Assembly (NCBI GenBank): GCA_021827245.1
Contig: JAKAWN010000132.1
Coordinates: 1 to 15,331, forward strand
Length of the DNA: 15,331 nt
Reading direction: 5' to 3'
DNA from: Acidobacteriota bacterium
GTDB lineage: Bacteria > Acidobacteriota > Terriglobia > UBA7540
Shown here: positions 1 through 8,047 of the stretch, in pieces
Numbering within the stretch: the stretch's first letter is position 1
Layout of the letters: each line of letters starts with the position of its first letter
Translations under genes and position numbers: made by a program
The notes under the pieces: model-generated
Told to the model about the DNA's origin: nothing
What the model saw: only the letters and a program-made list of their open reading frames with translations
The model's database searches: none

Positions 1-1044
1 CGGGGACCATCTTGCAGGAAAAGCCGTTTGCAGTACAATCGAATTCCAGCGAACGGCAGGCAGTGTCTTAACTGTTTGTCTCAGCCCAGGGGACAACCCC
101 AGGTTCTCATCGCTTCTCCCCAGATTGGACACAGGTTGACCTCAAAGATTGAGCAGCATGCCTACTACGGATACCGGGTCGTGCGCCACTTCCTGTACTT
201 TGCACACGGGCAAGACGAAGAGAAGTCCCTTGTCCTTGCGGTGCGCGGTTACCTTCAGCAAAGTCCTGTCGATGACGTGATCATTGCCCTGTCACCACAG
301 GCCAATGACCTTGCAACACGACTGGTCCTGGAGTGTGAAAATCAGGGGATCAATGTCCGGATCGTCCCAGACCTTTTCCCCCTGATACAAACTGATACCC
401 AGGTCCACAACCTTGACGGAATTCCCCTTGTCAATGTGCGCCATTACCCGACCGAAAATTTCAGATATGCCGTGCTGAAACGCCTCTTCGACATTGCGCT
501 GTCCCTTGCAACGCTCGTCTTTTTTTCACCGCTGTCTTTGCTGATAGCCATCTTGATCAAGGTCACATCTGCCGGCCCCGTATTTTTCACTCAGGAACGC
601 GTAGGGCTGAATGGCAAGCCTTTCAGGATGTTGAAATTCCGTACCATGCGCCAAGACCCCACGCTCAACTCCAGCAGCCACTGGACATCGCGTGATGACC
701 CATACGTGACCCCGCTTGGGCGGTGGTTACGCCGCAGCAATCTGGACGAACTCCCCCAGTTCCTGAACGTACTCAAGGGCGATATGAGCGTTGTCGGGCC
801 GCGGCCCGAGCGGCGGTTTTATCTGGAACGGTTTCGAGAGGAGGTACCCGAATATATGTCGCGCCACTACGTTAAGAGTGGCATCACAGGCTGGGCACAG
901 GTTAATGGGTGGCGAGGCGACACTTCGATCGCCCAACGCGTTGCGCACGATCTTTACTACATCCGAAACTGGGCCATGGGGCTTGACATCAAGATTCTTC
1001 TGCTAACACTGACTCGCACTTTCTTCCACCGGAACGCTTATTGA
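1..1044 (+). CDS. Undecaprenyl-phosphate sugar-phosphate transferase (EPS initiating enzyme), 5' partial
   Basis: This is the polyprenyl-phosphate sugar-1-phosphate transferase that starts an EPS repeat unit on undecaprenyl phosphate at the inner membrane (WcaJ/PssY-like family; sugar probably glucose or galactose, not determinable). The frame is open from base 1, so the TTG at 28 is probably an internal codon and the gene begins upstream. Complete enzymes of this type usually have about 450-500 residues with several N-terminal membrane spans; those spans are missing here. Visible parts are a Rossmann-like middle domain, one hydrophobic segment after KRLFDIALSLATLVFF, and the catalytic bacterial sugar transferase domain with KFRTM, LDELPQ, GPRPE and GITGWAQVNGWRGD. 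It leads the EPS genes, with 25 nt to the next. The family call is firm; the substrate is unknown. Confidence 0.93.
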   Translation, partial: RGPSCRKSRLQYNRIPANGRQCLNCLSQPRGQPQVLIASPQIGHRLTSKIEQHAYYGYRVVRHFLYFAHGQDEEKSLVLAVRGYLQQSPVDDVIIALSPQANDLATRLVLECENQGINVRIVPDLFPLIQTDTQVHNLDGIPLVNVRHYPTENFRYAVLKRLFDIALSLATLVFFSPLSLLIAILIKVTSAGPVFFTQERVGLNGKPFRMLKFRTMRQDPTLNSSSHWTSRDDPYVTPLGRWLRRSNLDELPQFLNVLKGDMSVVGPRPERRFYLERFREEVPEYMSRHYVKSGITGWAQVNGWRGDTSIAQRVAHDLYYIRNWAMGLDIKILLLTLTRTFFHRNAY

Positions 1045-1069
1045 AAGAAGTAATCGAAAGGTTAACTCC

Positions 1070-2356
1070 ATGATGGATTCTAACGCAGACCGACGCTTAA
1101 TCACGAGGGTCGGTAAATTGCAGCGTCATTGGCGCTGGATCGTCGAGGGCGCCGCCGCATGCGCTGGCGCCGCTCTGCTCGTGAGCCTTTTCTTGCCCAA
1201 AATGTATCGGGCGACAACCTACATTATGGTTTCCGAATCGAAGATCGGCTCCGGCTCTGGTGACACCCCATGGCAGCAATTGGCCACACTGCCTACCTTT
1301 ATTCCCTTTGTCGACAATGACATGCTCATCCGGGAATCGCTCGAGAAATTCCATCTGGACCGTCCCCCTTACAACCTTACAGTCTATAGATTCCGACGGA
1401 AAGACTACGTGGACGTTCAAATTCCAAAATCTACCCGGCTCCTTGAGATCGATATCGAATTCCCAAATGCGAAGATGGCTGCCGACCTTGCCAATGATCT
1501 TGCCAGGCGAGCCGTCCAGTTCAACGACCGGATGAACGCGGCGGATACTCTTGCGACGCGAAATTTCCTGAAAGGGCAACTTGAAGAAGCCACCGAGCGA
1601 CTGACGAAAGCCGCCGCTCAGCGGCTTAAGATCCAGCAGGAAGCCCACATGGAAGATCGGGAAAAAGAACTTAGCATTCTGCTGGCAGAAAAAGAGCGGC
1701 TGTCAACACACCTTGAACAGTTGCGACTTGCCCTAGCTCAGGACCAGGGCAGGAAAAGAACGTTGAAGCAGGCTCTGGCCGCCCAACCGCGAACGTACGA
1801 GCTAAAGAAGAGTGTAATCGCAGATCGATTTCTTGAACGAGCTGTGGAAAAGATCGACCCATCGGGCGCGCCATTGTCCGTGACTGAGGAGTCGCTCAAC
1901 ACGACGCGTGAAAGGATCCAGAGGGACCTTGTGAAGGCGAGCGTTGACGCCTCCGCTGAAGACGCGGGGTCGCAGGCAGCAGAAGCGAGGCTCGGCCAGG
2001 TGAGCAAACAAATCTCAAGTCTTCTTGATCGCGTCACGACATTGCGGAACGCGGTGGAACAAGCCGACCAAAACTACAAACTAGCATACGAAGCAGTCAA
2101 GACAGCGAGCCATGAATACCAGAACGCCTCAGTTACCGTTACTTCGAAATCCCAGGACCTGAAGCAGGTAGCTCCTGCCATTGTCCCTGAACGCCCGATC
2201 CGGCCCAAGATCATCCTGAATACAATCCTTGGATTCTTATTGGGCGCGATGTTGCTTGCGTCATTGGCATTGCTCATTGAAAACATTCACGAAATGCGTC
2301 ACTCGGACTTTCTTTCTGTTGAAGAGGTCGAGCAAGTAGCCGCCCAGAAAGATTAA
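1070..2356 (+). CDS. Wzz-type polysaccharide chain-length determinant / EPS transport protein
   Basis: This inner-membrane polysaccharide co-polymerase is expected to set chain length together with the Wzy polymerase. The 428 residues show the family layout: a cytoplasmic N-terminus, a first membrane span near residues 24-44, a long periplasmic region with coiled-coil helices (about 150-350, rich in Glu, Lys, Gln and Leu), and a second span near 382-405. The second span is preceded by a proline-rich stretch (IVPERPIRP), typical of Wzz proteins. The protein ends about 24 residues after that span, so the fused tyrosine kinase (Walker A/B and Tyr tail) seen in many EPS co-polymerases is absent. 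ATG at 1070 has a GAAAGG ribosome site nearby; a second ATG follows directly. It is 9 nt upstream of the flippase gene. Confidence 0.88.
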   Translation: MMDSNADRRLITRVGKLQRHWRWIVEGAAACAGAALLVSLFLPKMYRATTYIMVSESKIGSGSGDTPWQQLATLPTFIPFVDNDMLIRESLEKFHLDRPPYNLTVYRFRRKDYVDVQIPKSTRLLEIDIEFPNAKMAADLANDLARRAVQFNDRMNAADTLATRNFLKGQLEEATERLTKAAAQRLKIQQEAHMEDREKELSILLAEKERLSTHLEQLRLALAQDQGRKRTLKQALAAQPRTYELKKSVIADRFLERAVEKIDPSGAPLSVTEESLNTTRERIQRDLVKASVDASAEDAGSQAAEARLGQVSKQISSLLDRVTTLRNAVEQADQNYKLAYEAVKTASHEYQNASVTVTSKSQDLKQVAPAIVPERPIRPKIILNTILGFLLGAMLLASLALLIENIHEMRHSDFLSVEEVEQVAAQKD

Positions 2357-2365
2357 AGGACATCC

Positions 2366-3814
2366 ATGTCTGCTGTCCCTCAAGCGTTCCCAAGGCGGTT
2401 GTTCTTGAACGGCGGAGCGATTTTTGGCGGCGAGGCCGTGTCACGTTCTGCAACGCTCCTCATGGCCGTAATCGTCGCCCGCCGGTTCGGACCGATCGCA
2501 TTGGGAGAATATGGGTACGCACTGGCATTTGCCAGCGTCCTGCTGCTCATTCCTGACTTTGGGATGCATCTTTTTGCGGTAAGGGAACTTTCGAACGGCT
2601 CAGCAGGGCTGCCAGGTATCTTTTGGAATGTTCACTGGCTGAAGCTCTTCATTACAGGCGTCCTCGTCATTTTCATCGTTCTAGGCAGTAGATGGCTAAT
2701 ACCAGATCCAGGAAGCCGCCTTCTTTTCTATCTATTGGCGGCGCGGGCGCTCCTTCAAACGTACTCCCAGGCTTCCATGGCGGTTTTCAGGGCCTTCGAA
2801 CGCATGCATTTTGTTGCCTATCAGCAAAGCATCAATTCGTTTGTGGTTGTGGTATGGGCTGCAGCGGCCCTGGCATTGCATGCCAATGTCTGGATGGTGG
2901 TTGCCGCGCTCATCGCCGGCCAGGTGGCAGAGACCTGTCTTGGCTGGCAGTTCATACGGACAAAGTTCTCTCCGGGGCATCTTGCCAGGTGGAACCGCAA
3001 ACTGCTCTCGACGATTGCAATCTCTAGCTTTCCGCTCGGGATTACCGCGATGTTGCAAGCGCTAAACCTGCGGGTCGATGTTCTGGTATTAGGCCGCTAT
3101 GTTTCGAATCAAGTCCTCGGCCAATTTCAAGCGGTAGCCTGGTTTCCGGTCGGGATTTTTCTGGCTACTTCACTTCTAATGAGCGTTTTGTTCCCCAAGC
3201 TCTCTCGTCTTTTCCGAAGAGATTCGACTCACGGCAGTGCCTATGTGACAGGCCTCTTGAAGAATGGTCTGCTGGCCACCACTTTGGGCGCACTCGTTTT
3301 GTGGTTTGGCGCTCCTGCACTTATGGTCTGGGTCTTTGGAGAGGCCCTGGCACCTGCGGCACCAACGCTCCGGCTGCTGGCTCCCATGGCTCCATTGGTC
3401 TTCTTAAACACCGTGTTGTTCTACGTGTTCATTGCTGCAGGGCGCCGGCGAGTTTATATGGGCATCCTTGGCCTTGGGGTTTCGTTAGGCTTCGGCCTAA
3501 GTTTATTCCTGACGGCTCAATTTGGAGTCACAGGCTGTGCATTAGCAGACGTGGTCAGGGAGTTCACGATGTGTTCTGTCTATTTCTACTTCCTGATCAA
3601 AGAAAATCATGCGCCCATCGCAGGAATTGCCCTTCTGAAGATTTTCCTGGCTTCGAGCCTGCTCATTGTGCTGGGTATGGTGGCCACCAATTCCGCCAAA
3701 TACGGAGGCCGATGGTCCGCTGCCTGGGTGGTGCTGGTGCTCGCAGGGACTCTCGCGACACTGGGGTCTCCAAGACGCACTGAGTATGAACTTCTTATGG
3801 ACGATAGCTTATGA
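2366..3814 (+). CDS. Wzx-family polysaccharide flippase (oligosaccharide translocase)
   Basis: This integral membrane transporter is expected to flip the lipid-linked repeat unit from the cytoplasmic to the periplasmic face. The 482 residues are hydrophobic almost throughout, with about 12-14 predicted spans. The N-terminus (FLNGGAIFGGEAVSRSATLL, then VIVARRFGPIALGEYGYALA) is characteristic of the polysaccharide-synthesis branch of the MOP exporter superfamily. A second half-repeat starts near residue 210 (ISSFPLGITAMLQALNLRVD). AAAGGA lies 5 nt before the ATG. The stop overlaps the next start as ATGA (3811-3814), so translation is probably coupled to the polymerase gene. The family is clear; the exact polysaccharide is not readable from sequence. 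Confidence 0.9.
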   Translation: MSAVPQAFPRRLFLNGGAIFGGEAVSRSATLLMAVIVARRFGPIALGEYGYALAFASVLLLIPDFGMHLFAVRELSNGSAGLPGIFWNVHWLKLFITGVLVIFIVLGSRWLIPDPGSRLLFYLLAARALLQTYSQASMAVFRAFERMHFVAYQQSINSFVVVVWAAAALALHANVWMVVAALIAGQVAETCLGWQFIRTKFSPGHLARWNRKLLSTIAISSFPLGITAMLQALNLRVDVLVLGRYVSNQVLGQFQAVAWFPVGIFLATSLLMSVLFPKLSRLFRRDSTHGSAYVTGLLKNGLLATTLGALVLWFGAPALMVWVFGEALAPAAPTLRLLAPMAPLVFLNTVLFYVFIAAGRRRVYMGILGLGVSLGFGLSLFLTAQFGVTGCALADVVREFTMCSVYFYFLIKENHAPIAGIALLKIFLASSLLIVLGMVATNSAKYGGRWSAAWVVLVLAGTLATLGSPRRTEYELLMDDSL

Positions 3815-5268
3815 GCAGCCAGTCCCAATACATTCCGGCACAGTCAGTCCGCAGCCTGATCCACTATATAGTGGCGGCTTTCGTTGTGGGATGTTCGCTG
3901 ATGATCCTGGGATCTGCATCGCCATGGGTGCTGTTGCTTGTAGGAACCATTGCATATTTGTTGTTCGCAGCAGTCTCTGTTAAAGAGCCTTTGATTTTCG
4001 CTGTCACGTTCCTTGTGGTGCTGGAGATCTTTCCACCATTCTTCTTTCCTCAAACGGGCCACACACCTGTTTTTCTCCCTTTCTTCCTCCTCCCCATTGG
4101 GGCCGCGATTGTCGTTTGCCGCCTTCAAGACCTCCACTTCGGCGGGGACTCCATCGCAAGCGGGCTGGCTATCTTTCTTGGGTCTATTGCGTTTTCACTT
4201 CCTTTTGCCTGGTGGCTCTCGGGAGCCGGGCCCGGAGCAGGCAGCCTTTCGCGCTGGCTGCTGCTTTCACAAATGGCATTCGTTTATTGCCTGATTCGTG
4301 GCGGCGCCCGGGCGACAGAGGCTGGTTGCGAGCGTTGGGCATTTCGGCTGCTTCTGGTGGGAGCAGTGGTTTCAGCGGCATACGGCATCGTCGATTTCGT
4401 CTGGCCCATCCCTTTCTCACATCCGGCTGCGGATCAATTCATCTGGCTGGGAACCGTGGTCTTACGCCGGGCACAGGGGGTGTTCTACGAATCCTCAAAT
4501 TTCGGCAACTTCTGCGGCTTTTTTCTGGTCATAACCTCCGCGGCCCTGCTGGGACGGAAAGAGCAGGTTCTCTGTATTCGGCGGTCAGTACTCCTGGCAT
4601 CGGTAATAATTCTCAGTTTTGCGGTTCTGGTGGCGTTTTCACGAAGCACGTGGGCGAGTGTTCTTGTAGCGCTACTTGTCTTCGCTTCTATCACAGGAAG
4701 CGTGAAGATTCGACGCGGCGCGATTTTCTTGCTGGTCCTCGCGGTCCCTCTCTTCTTGCTTTGGAAACTTTCACCCGGCCTTTGGTCATATCTCGTCAAC
4801 GCACGGATTGGGAGGCTAGCCGAGATCTTTGTCAGGCCTAACGTTGCTAGCAGTGGCAGGTTCGACGCCTGGAGCCACGTCCTTTCTATCATTAGTGACA
4901 ACCCAAAATATCTGGTCTTCGGGATCGGCTATAAGACACTTGCATTCACCCGGCTTTTCCATGGAGAAATCATCGTCGATAATGGCTATCTCAGCCTTTT
5001 GCTCGAAACAGGCCTTGCTGGCCTCGCTGGCTTTCTATTCTTTTCGTGGGCGATCCTGAAAACATTTTTCAAACTCTCGCACGCCAGGGACCAGGCGGCA
5101 GCGTTCTGGTCGGCGGTGCTTTTTTCCTTCTGGTGCGGGCAACTGATTCAACTGTTTGCTGTGGATGCATATACCTACTGGCGCAACATGGTGATCTTTA
5201 CAGCTCTGGCAGCTTTCACGTTGAACCGCGCGATGAGGACGAGTTATTTCCCCGGGAGGTGTAAGTGA
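3811..5268 (+). CDS. O-antigen polymerase/ligase family protein (Wzy-like)
   Basis: This multi-span inner-membrane protein of 485 residues has about 10-12 predicted spans. It resembles the O-antigen ligase/polymerase (Wzy_C-like) family. A large periplasmic loop follows SRSTWASVLVALLVFAS, and then comes RFDAWSHVLSIISDNPKYLV with the family-typical DNGYLSLLLETGLAGLAG segment. Its place after the flippase and before the glycosyltransferases supports the role of EPS polymerase, joining flipped repeat units, over that of a lipid A ligase. The start overlaps the flippase stop (ATGA) and its own stop overlaps the next start (GTGA). Polymerase versus ligase cannot be settled by motif alone. Confidence 0.87.
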   Translation: MSSQSQYIPAQSVRSLIHYIVAAFVVGCSLMILGSASPWVLLLVGTIAYLLFAAVSVKEPLIFAVTFLVVLEIFPPFFFPQTGHTPVFLPFFLLPIGAAIVVCRLQDLHFGGDSIASGLAIFLGSIAFSLPFAWWLSGAGPGAGSLSRWLLLSQMAFVYCLIRGGARATEAGCERWAFRLLLVGAVVSAAYGIVDFVWPIPFSHPAADQFIWLGTVVLRRAQGVFYESSNFGNFCGFFLVITSAALLGRKEQVLCIRRSVLLASVIILSFAVLVAFSRSTWASVLVALLVFASITGSVKIRRGAIFLLVLAVPLFLLWKLSPGLWSYLVNARIGRLAEIFVRPNVASSGRFDAWSHVLSIISDNPKYLVFGIGYKTLAFTRLFHGEIIVDNGYLSLLLETGLAGLAGFLFFSWAILKTFFKLSHARDQAAAFWSAVLFSFWCGQLIQLFAVDAYTYWRNMVIFTALAAFTLNRAMRTSYFPGRCK

Positions 5269-6479
5269 AAGGAAAGATCCTCTTTCTTGAGCAACAGAGC
5301 TGGCTGAGCGGCGCTCAACGTGTGCTCCAATCCGTTCTGGATGCGACCGCCGAAGATTATGATCCGATTGTGGCGTTTCCGAATGACGGCTCATTCCGCA
5401 GGAAGCTTGAAGAGCTTAAGGTCCAGACCCTCACGTATCCTCTGGGACTCTATCAAACCGGAAACAAGTCACGATCCGAAATGCTGCGGTTTGCCCTACA
5501 GAGCGTGCTTTGTGCGTTCAAACTCACGAGGATAATTCGAAGTCAGGATATACGGCTCGTTTATATCAATGGGCCGCGATGCCTGCCCGCAGGGGTCCTG
5601 GCCGCTCGCATGACGGGACTCCCGACGCTGTTTCACTTGCATTTAACCTTAGTACGAAAACCAGAGATTCTTCTGGTCGCCAATCTAGCGCGCTGGGTTT
5701 CAACCATCGTGTCGTGCTCACAGGCCGCGGCTGCGGGCATAGTCAGCGCCAATCGCCGTCTGGTTGGGAAAACTCGCATCCTCTATAACCCTGTTGACAG
5801 GCACGATCATGTAACGCCTGACGCAGCAAAACTAGAGTGGCCGACAGTCAACCCTTCAATTCTGACCCTTGGCGTAGTTGGACGAATTACAAAACCCAAA
5901 GGACAGAGGGTGCTGCTGAACGCACTCGGGAGACTTGGTCCGATGCTCAAGGCCAGGATTCGAGTCATATTTATAGGCGCCCCTTCGCCAGATAACAATG
6001 AAGATGTGACCTACAACGAACGCCTCGGGGACTGTGTAACTCAGTTCAACTTACGCGAAAAAGTTCACTGGGCAGGTTATCAGCCGACCGTGGGGCCCTT
6101 CTATCGTGCTATGGATGTGCTCATCCATCCTTCGCTCTCAGATTCAGGAGAATCGATGCCCCTTGCGGTATTGGAAGCTTTGCAACATGGGGTCCCGGTG
6201 ATTGCCTCCTGGACTGGAGGCATCCCGGAAATTGTTTGTCACGGATCGAATGGACTCCTGGTTCCCCCCGGAAATGAAGTTGCGCTTGCCAGAACTTTGG
6301 AACGTTTCCTCCAAGACGCCTCACTTCGCGCGCGCCTCCGTTCTGGCGCACAGTCGAGTTTAGACGAGCGCTTTTCGCCTGAAAACTTTAAATCAAGGAT
6401 TCACGGACTGATATGGAAACTTTGCAGGATGCGACAATTGCCTCTTCCCGAAGCTATTCGCGAAGAACCGGCCGCTTAG
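5265..6479 (+). CDS. GT4-type glycosyltransferase (first of two)
   Basis: This cytoplasmic or membrane-associated GT-B glycosyltransferase probably adds a sugar from a nucleotide donor to the lipid-linked repeat unit. The 404 residues contain an N-terminal acceptor domain beginning KGKILFLEQQSWLSGAQ and a C-terminal GT4 donor domain starting at LGVVGRITKPKGQ. The EX7E motif is at Glu296-Glu304 (ESMPLAVLE), followed by GVPVIASWTGGIPEIV and NGLLVPPGN. The GTG start overlaps the previous stop (GTGA) and is preceded by GGGAGG at 5254-5259, a strong ribosome site that supports this start. Donor and acceptor are unknown. Confidence 0.92.
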   Translation: MKGKILFLEQQSWLSGAQRVLQSVLDATAEDYDPIVAFPNDGSFRRKLEELKVQTLTYPLGLYQTGNKSRSEMLRFALQSVLCAFKLTRIIRSQDIRLVYINGPRCLPAGVLAARMTGLPTLFHLHLTLVRKPEILLVANLARWVSTIVSCSQAAAAGIVSANRRLVGKTRILYNPVDRHDHVTPDAAKLEWPTVNPSILTLGVVGRITKPKGQRVLLNALGRLGPMLKARIRVIFIGAPSPDNNEDVTYNERLGDCVTQFNLREKVHWAGYQPTVGPFYRAMDVLIHPSLSDSGESMPLAVLEALQHGVPVIASWTGGIPEIVCHGSNGLLVPPGNEVALARTLERFLQDASLRARLRSGAQSSLDERFSPENFKSRIHGLIWKLCRMRQLPLPEAIREEPAA

Positions 6480-6499
6480 GGCCCCTTCATTTTTCCGGC

Positions 6500-7687
6500 A
6501 TGCGAGTCGCGCTCGTCCATCACTGGCTGGTCACGATGCGAGGCGGCGAGCGAGTTCTCGAAAGCCTGGCGGGCCTGTTTCCCTCGGCTGATCTCTTCAC
6601 GCTTGTTTGTGACCGGGGGATTTTGCCGTCAACTCTCAATCGGCTTCGAATCCGTTGTTCGTTTTTGCAGAGATTGCCGCGAGCCACTCGCTGGTATCGC
6701 TACTATCTTCCCTTATTTCCTTTTGCAACCCGACAACTTGATCTCCGTGGCTACGACCTTGTCATCACTTCGGATGCAGCCATGATGAAAGGTATTCGCA
6801 CCGATGCAAGTGCGACACATATCTGCTATTGCCACACGCCGATGCGATGCCTCTGGGGCGGCTATGAAACCTATCGCCAGTCCGCTGGGTGGGTCACTCG
6901 TTTTGCCCTTTCAGCCGTTCGGAATCGCCTTTGCCATTGGGACTACGATGCCGCCGAGCGGGTGGATTATTTCATTGCGAATTCCGAAAACGTTAAGAAC
7001 CGGATTCGAAACTTTTACAGCCGAGACAGCATTGTAATCTACCCGCCTGTTGATGGTCGGCGGTTTGTTATAGGTCCGCGGCCCATCCGTGAGAACTTCT
7101 TCCTCGTCGCTTCTCAACTGGTTCCCTACAAGCGAATTGATCTGGTCGTCAAAGCTTTTAACATGTGCAAGCGCCCGTTGGTCATTATCGGCGATGGGCC
7201 GGAACGCTCTAAGCTTGAGCGGCAAGCCGCAGGGAACATTCGGTTCGAAGGATCATTGCCACAGGCGGAAGTGATCAAGGCTATGCAACGGTCTAAAGCT
7301 TTTGTGTTTGGGGGTGAAGAGGATTTCGGCATCGTCATGGCTGAAGCTCAGGCATGCGGCACGCCAGTGGTCGCGCTGGGAAAGGGTGGAGCGCTGGAAA
7401 TTGTCGAGGACAACGTGACCGGGGTCTTGTTCAAAGAGGAGTCGGTGGATTCACTTCTGCAAGCGTTGGACTGCGTTGACAAAATGTCTTTTGATCCAAA
7501 ACTCGTCCGAGCTTCAGCTCTAAGATTCACAGATCAGCACTTTCGGGACGAATTTTCCGCCGTGGTCCGGCACATTCTGTTTCAAGGCGATTTGCGTCCA
7601 CGCGTGCTCCGGGAAACAACTAACCCCATCTTAAAGGGATCTGGAAAACTCGCCTCGTGTATCATGTCTCGAAGCATCAGGCCATAA
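6500..7687 (+). CDS. GT4-type glycosyltransferase (second; WbaZ-like)
   Basis: This GT-B retaining glycosyltransferase is expected to extend the EPS repeat unit. With the ATG at 6500 it has 395 residues and opens with MRVALVHHWLVTMRGGERVLE, where family members normally start. The frame stays open to an ATG at 6413, which would add 29 residues and overlap the previous gene by 67 nt. That extension lacks family-like sequence, so 6500 is preferred, although its ribosome site is weak. ICYCHTPMRCLW is typical of the mannosyltransferase-like WbaZ group. The donor domain has LVASQLVPYKRIDLVV, FGGEEDFGIVMAEAQACGTP with EX7E at Glu274-Glu282, and GKGGALEIV. It is the last recognisable gene of the EPS operon. 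Confidence 0.9.
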   Translation: MRVALVHHWLVTMRGGERVLESLAGLFPSADLFTLVCDRGILPSTLNRLRIRCSFLQRLPRATRWYRYYLPLFPFATRQLDLRGYDLVITSDAAMMKGIRTDASATHICYCHTPMRCLWGGYETYRQSAGWVTRFALSAVRNRLCHWDYDAAERVDYFIANSENVKNRIRNFYSRDSIVIYPPVDGRRFVIGPRPIRENFFLVASQLVPYKRIDLVVKAFNMCKRPLVIIGDGPERSKLERQAAGNIRFEGSLPQAEVIKAMQRSKAFVFGGEEDFGIVMAEAQACGTPVVALGKGGALEIVEDNVTGVLFKEESVDSLLQALDCVDKMSFDPKLVRASALRFTDQHFRDEFSAVVRHILFQGDLRPRVLRETTNPILKGSGKLASCIMSRSIRP

Positions 7688-8047
7688 GAGACCGTGTGAG
7701 TTTTGTGATTACACAGCGAGATGGCTCGTTGCCCTTGAAGCGACACGAATGGCGATCTTTTTCCACCAACCTGGAGATGCTCTATTGCTCTACTTCGTCA
7801 TCCGGGAGAATTGGCGCCTCACAGCGAGACGAAGCTGGCGAAAACCTAAGTTGTTTTTAGGCACGGCTCAGGAATGCCGGATATACTTCGAGATATTGAG
7901 AACGGGCTGGGGGTGGGGGCATTTTGAACGACGCAAGGTAGTTTCCAAGACATGGGGCCGCAATGCCAGTTGAGGGATGTTTCATCGGCCTGAACATCAA
8001 CAGGCTCAGAGATATTTCCTAAGCAAACCGCGAAGACAGGGGCGCGA
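7688..8047. other. Intergenic gap between EPS operon and cytochrome gene
   Basis: No convincing gene is seen here. Two short + strand frames cross it (up to 7860 and 7973), but they lack ribosome sites, recognisable motifs and family-like composition. A weak hairpin is present near 7989-8005 (GCCTG and CAGGC arms), with no T-run, so it is not a clear terminator. No good sigma70 or sigma54 promoter was found by eye. AGGGG at 8038-8042 is the probable ribosome site of the downstream cytochrome gene. Confidence 0.6.

Noticed and set aside
7688..8047. Short + strand frames (ending 7860 and 7973) as possible genes
   Set aside because: There is no ribosome site, no motif, and the composition is unlike the neighbouring genes.
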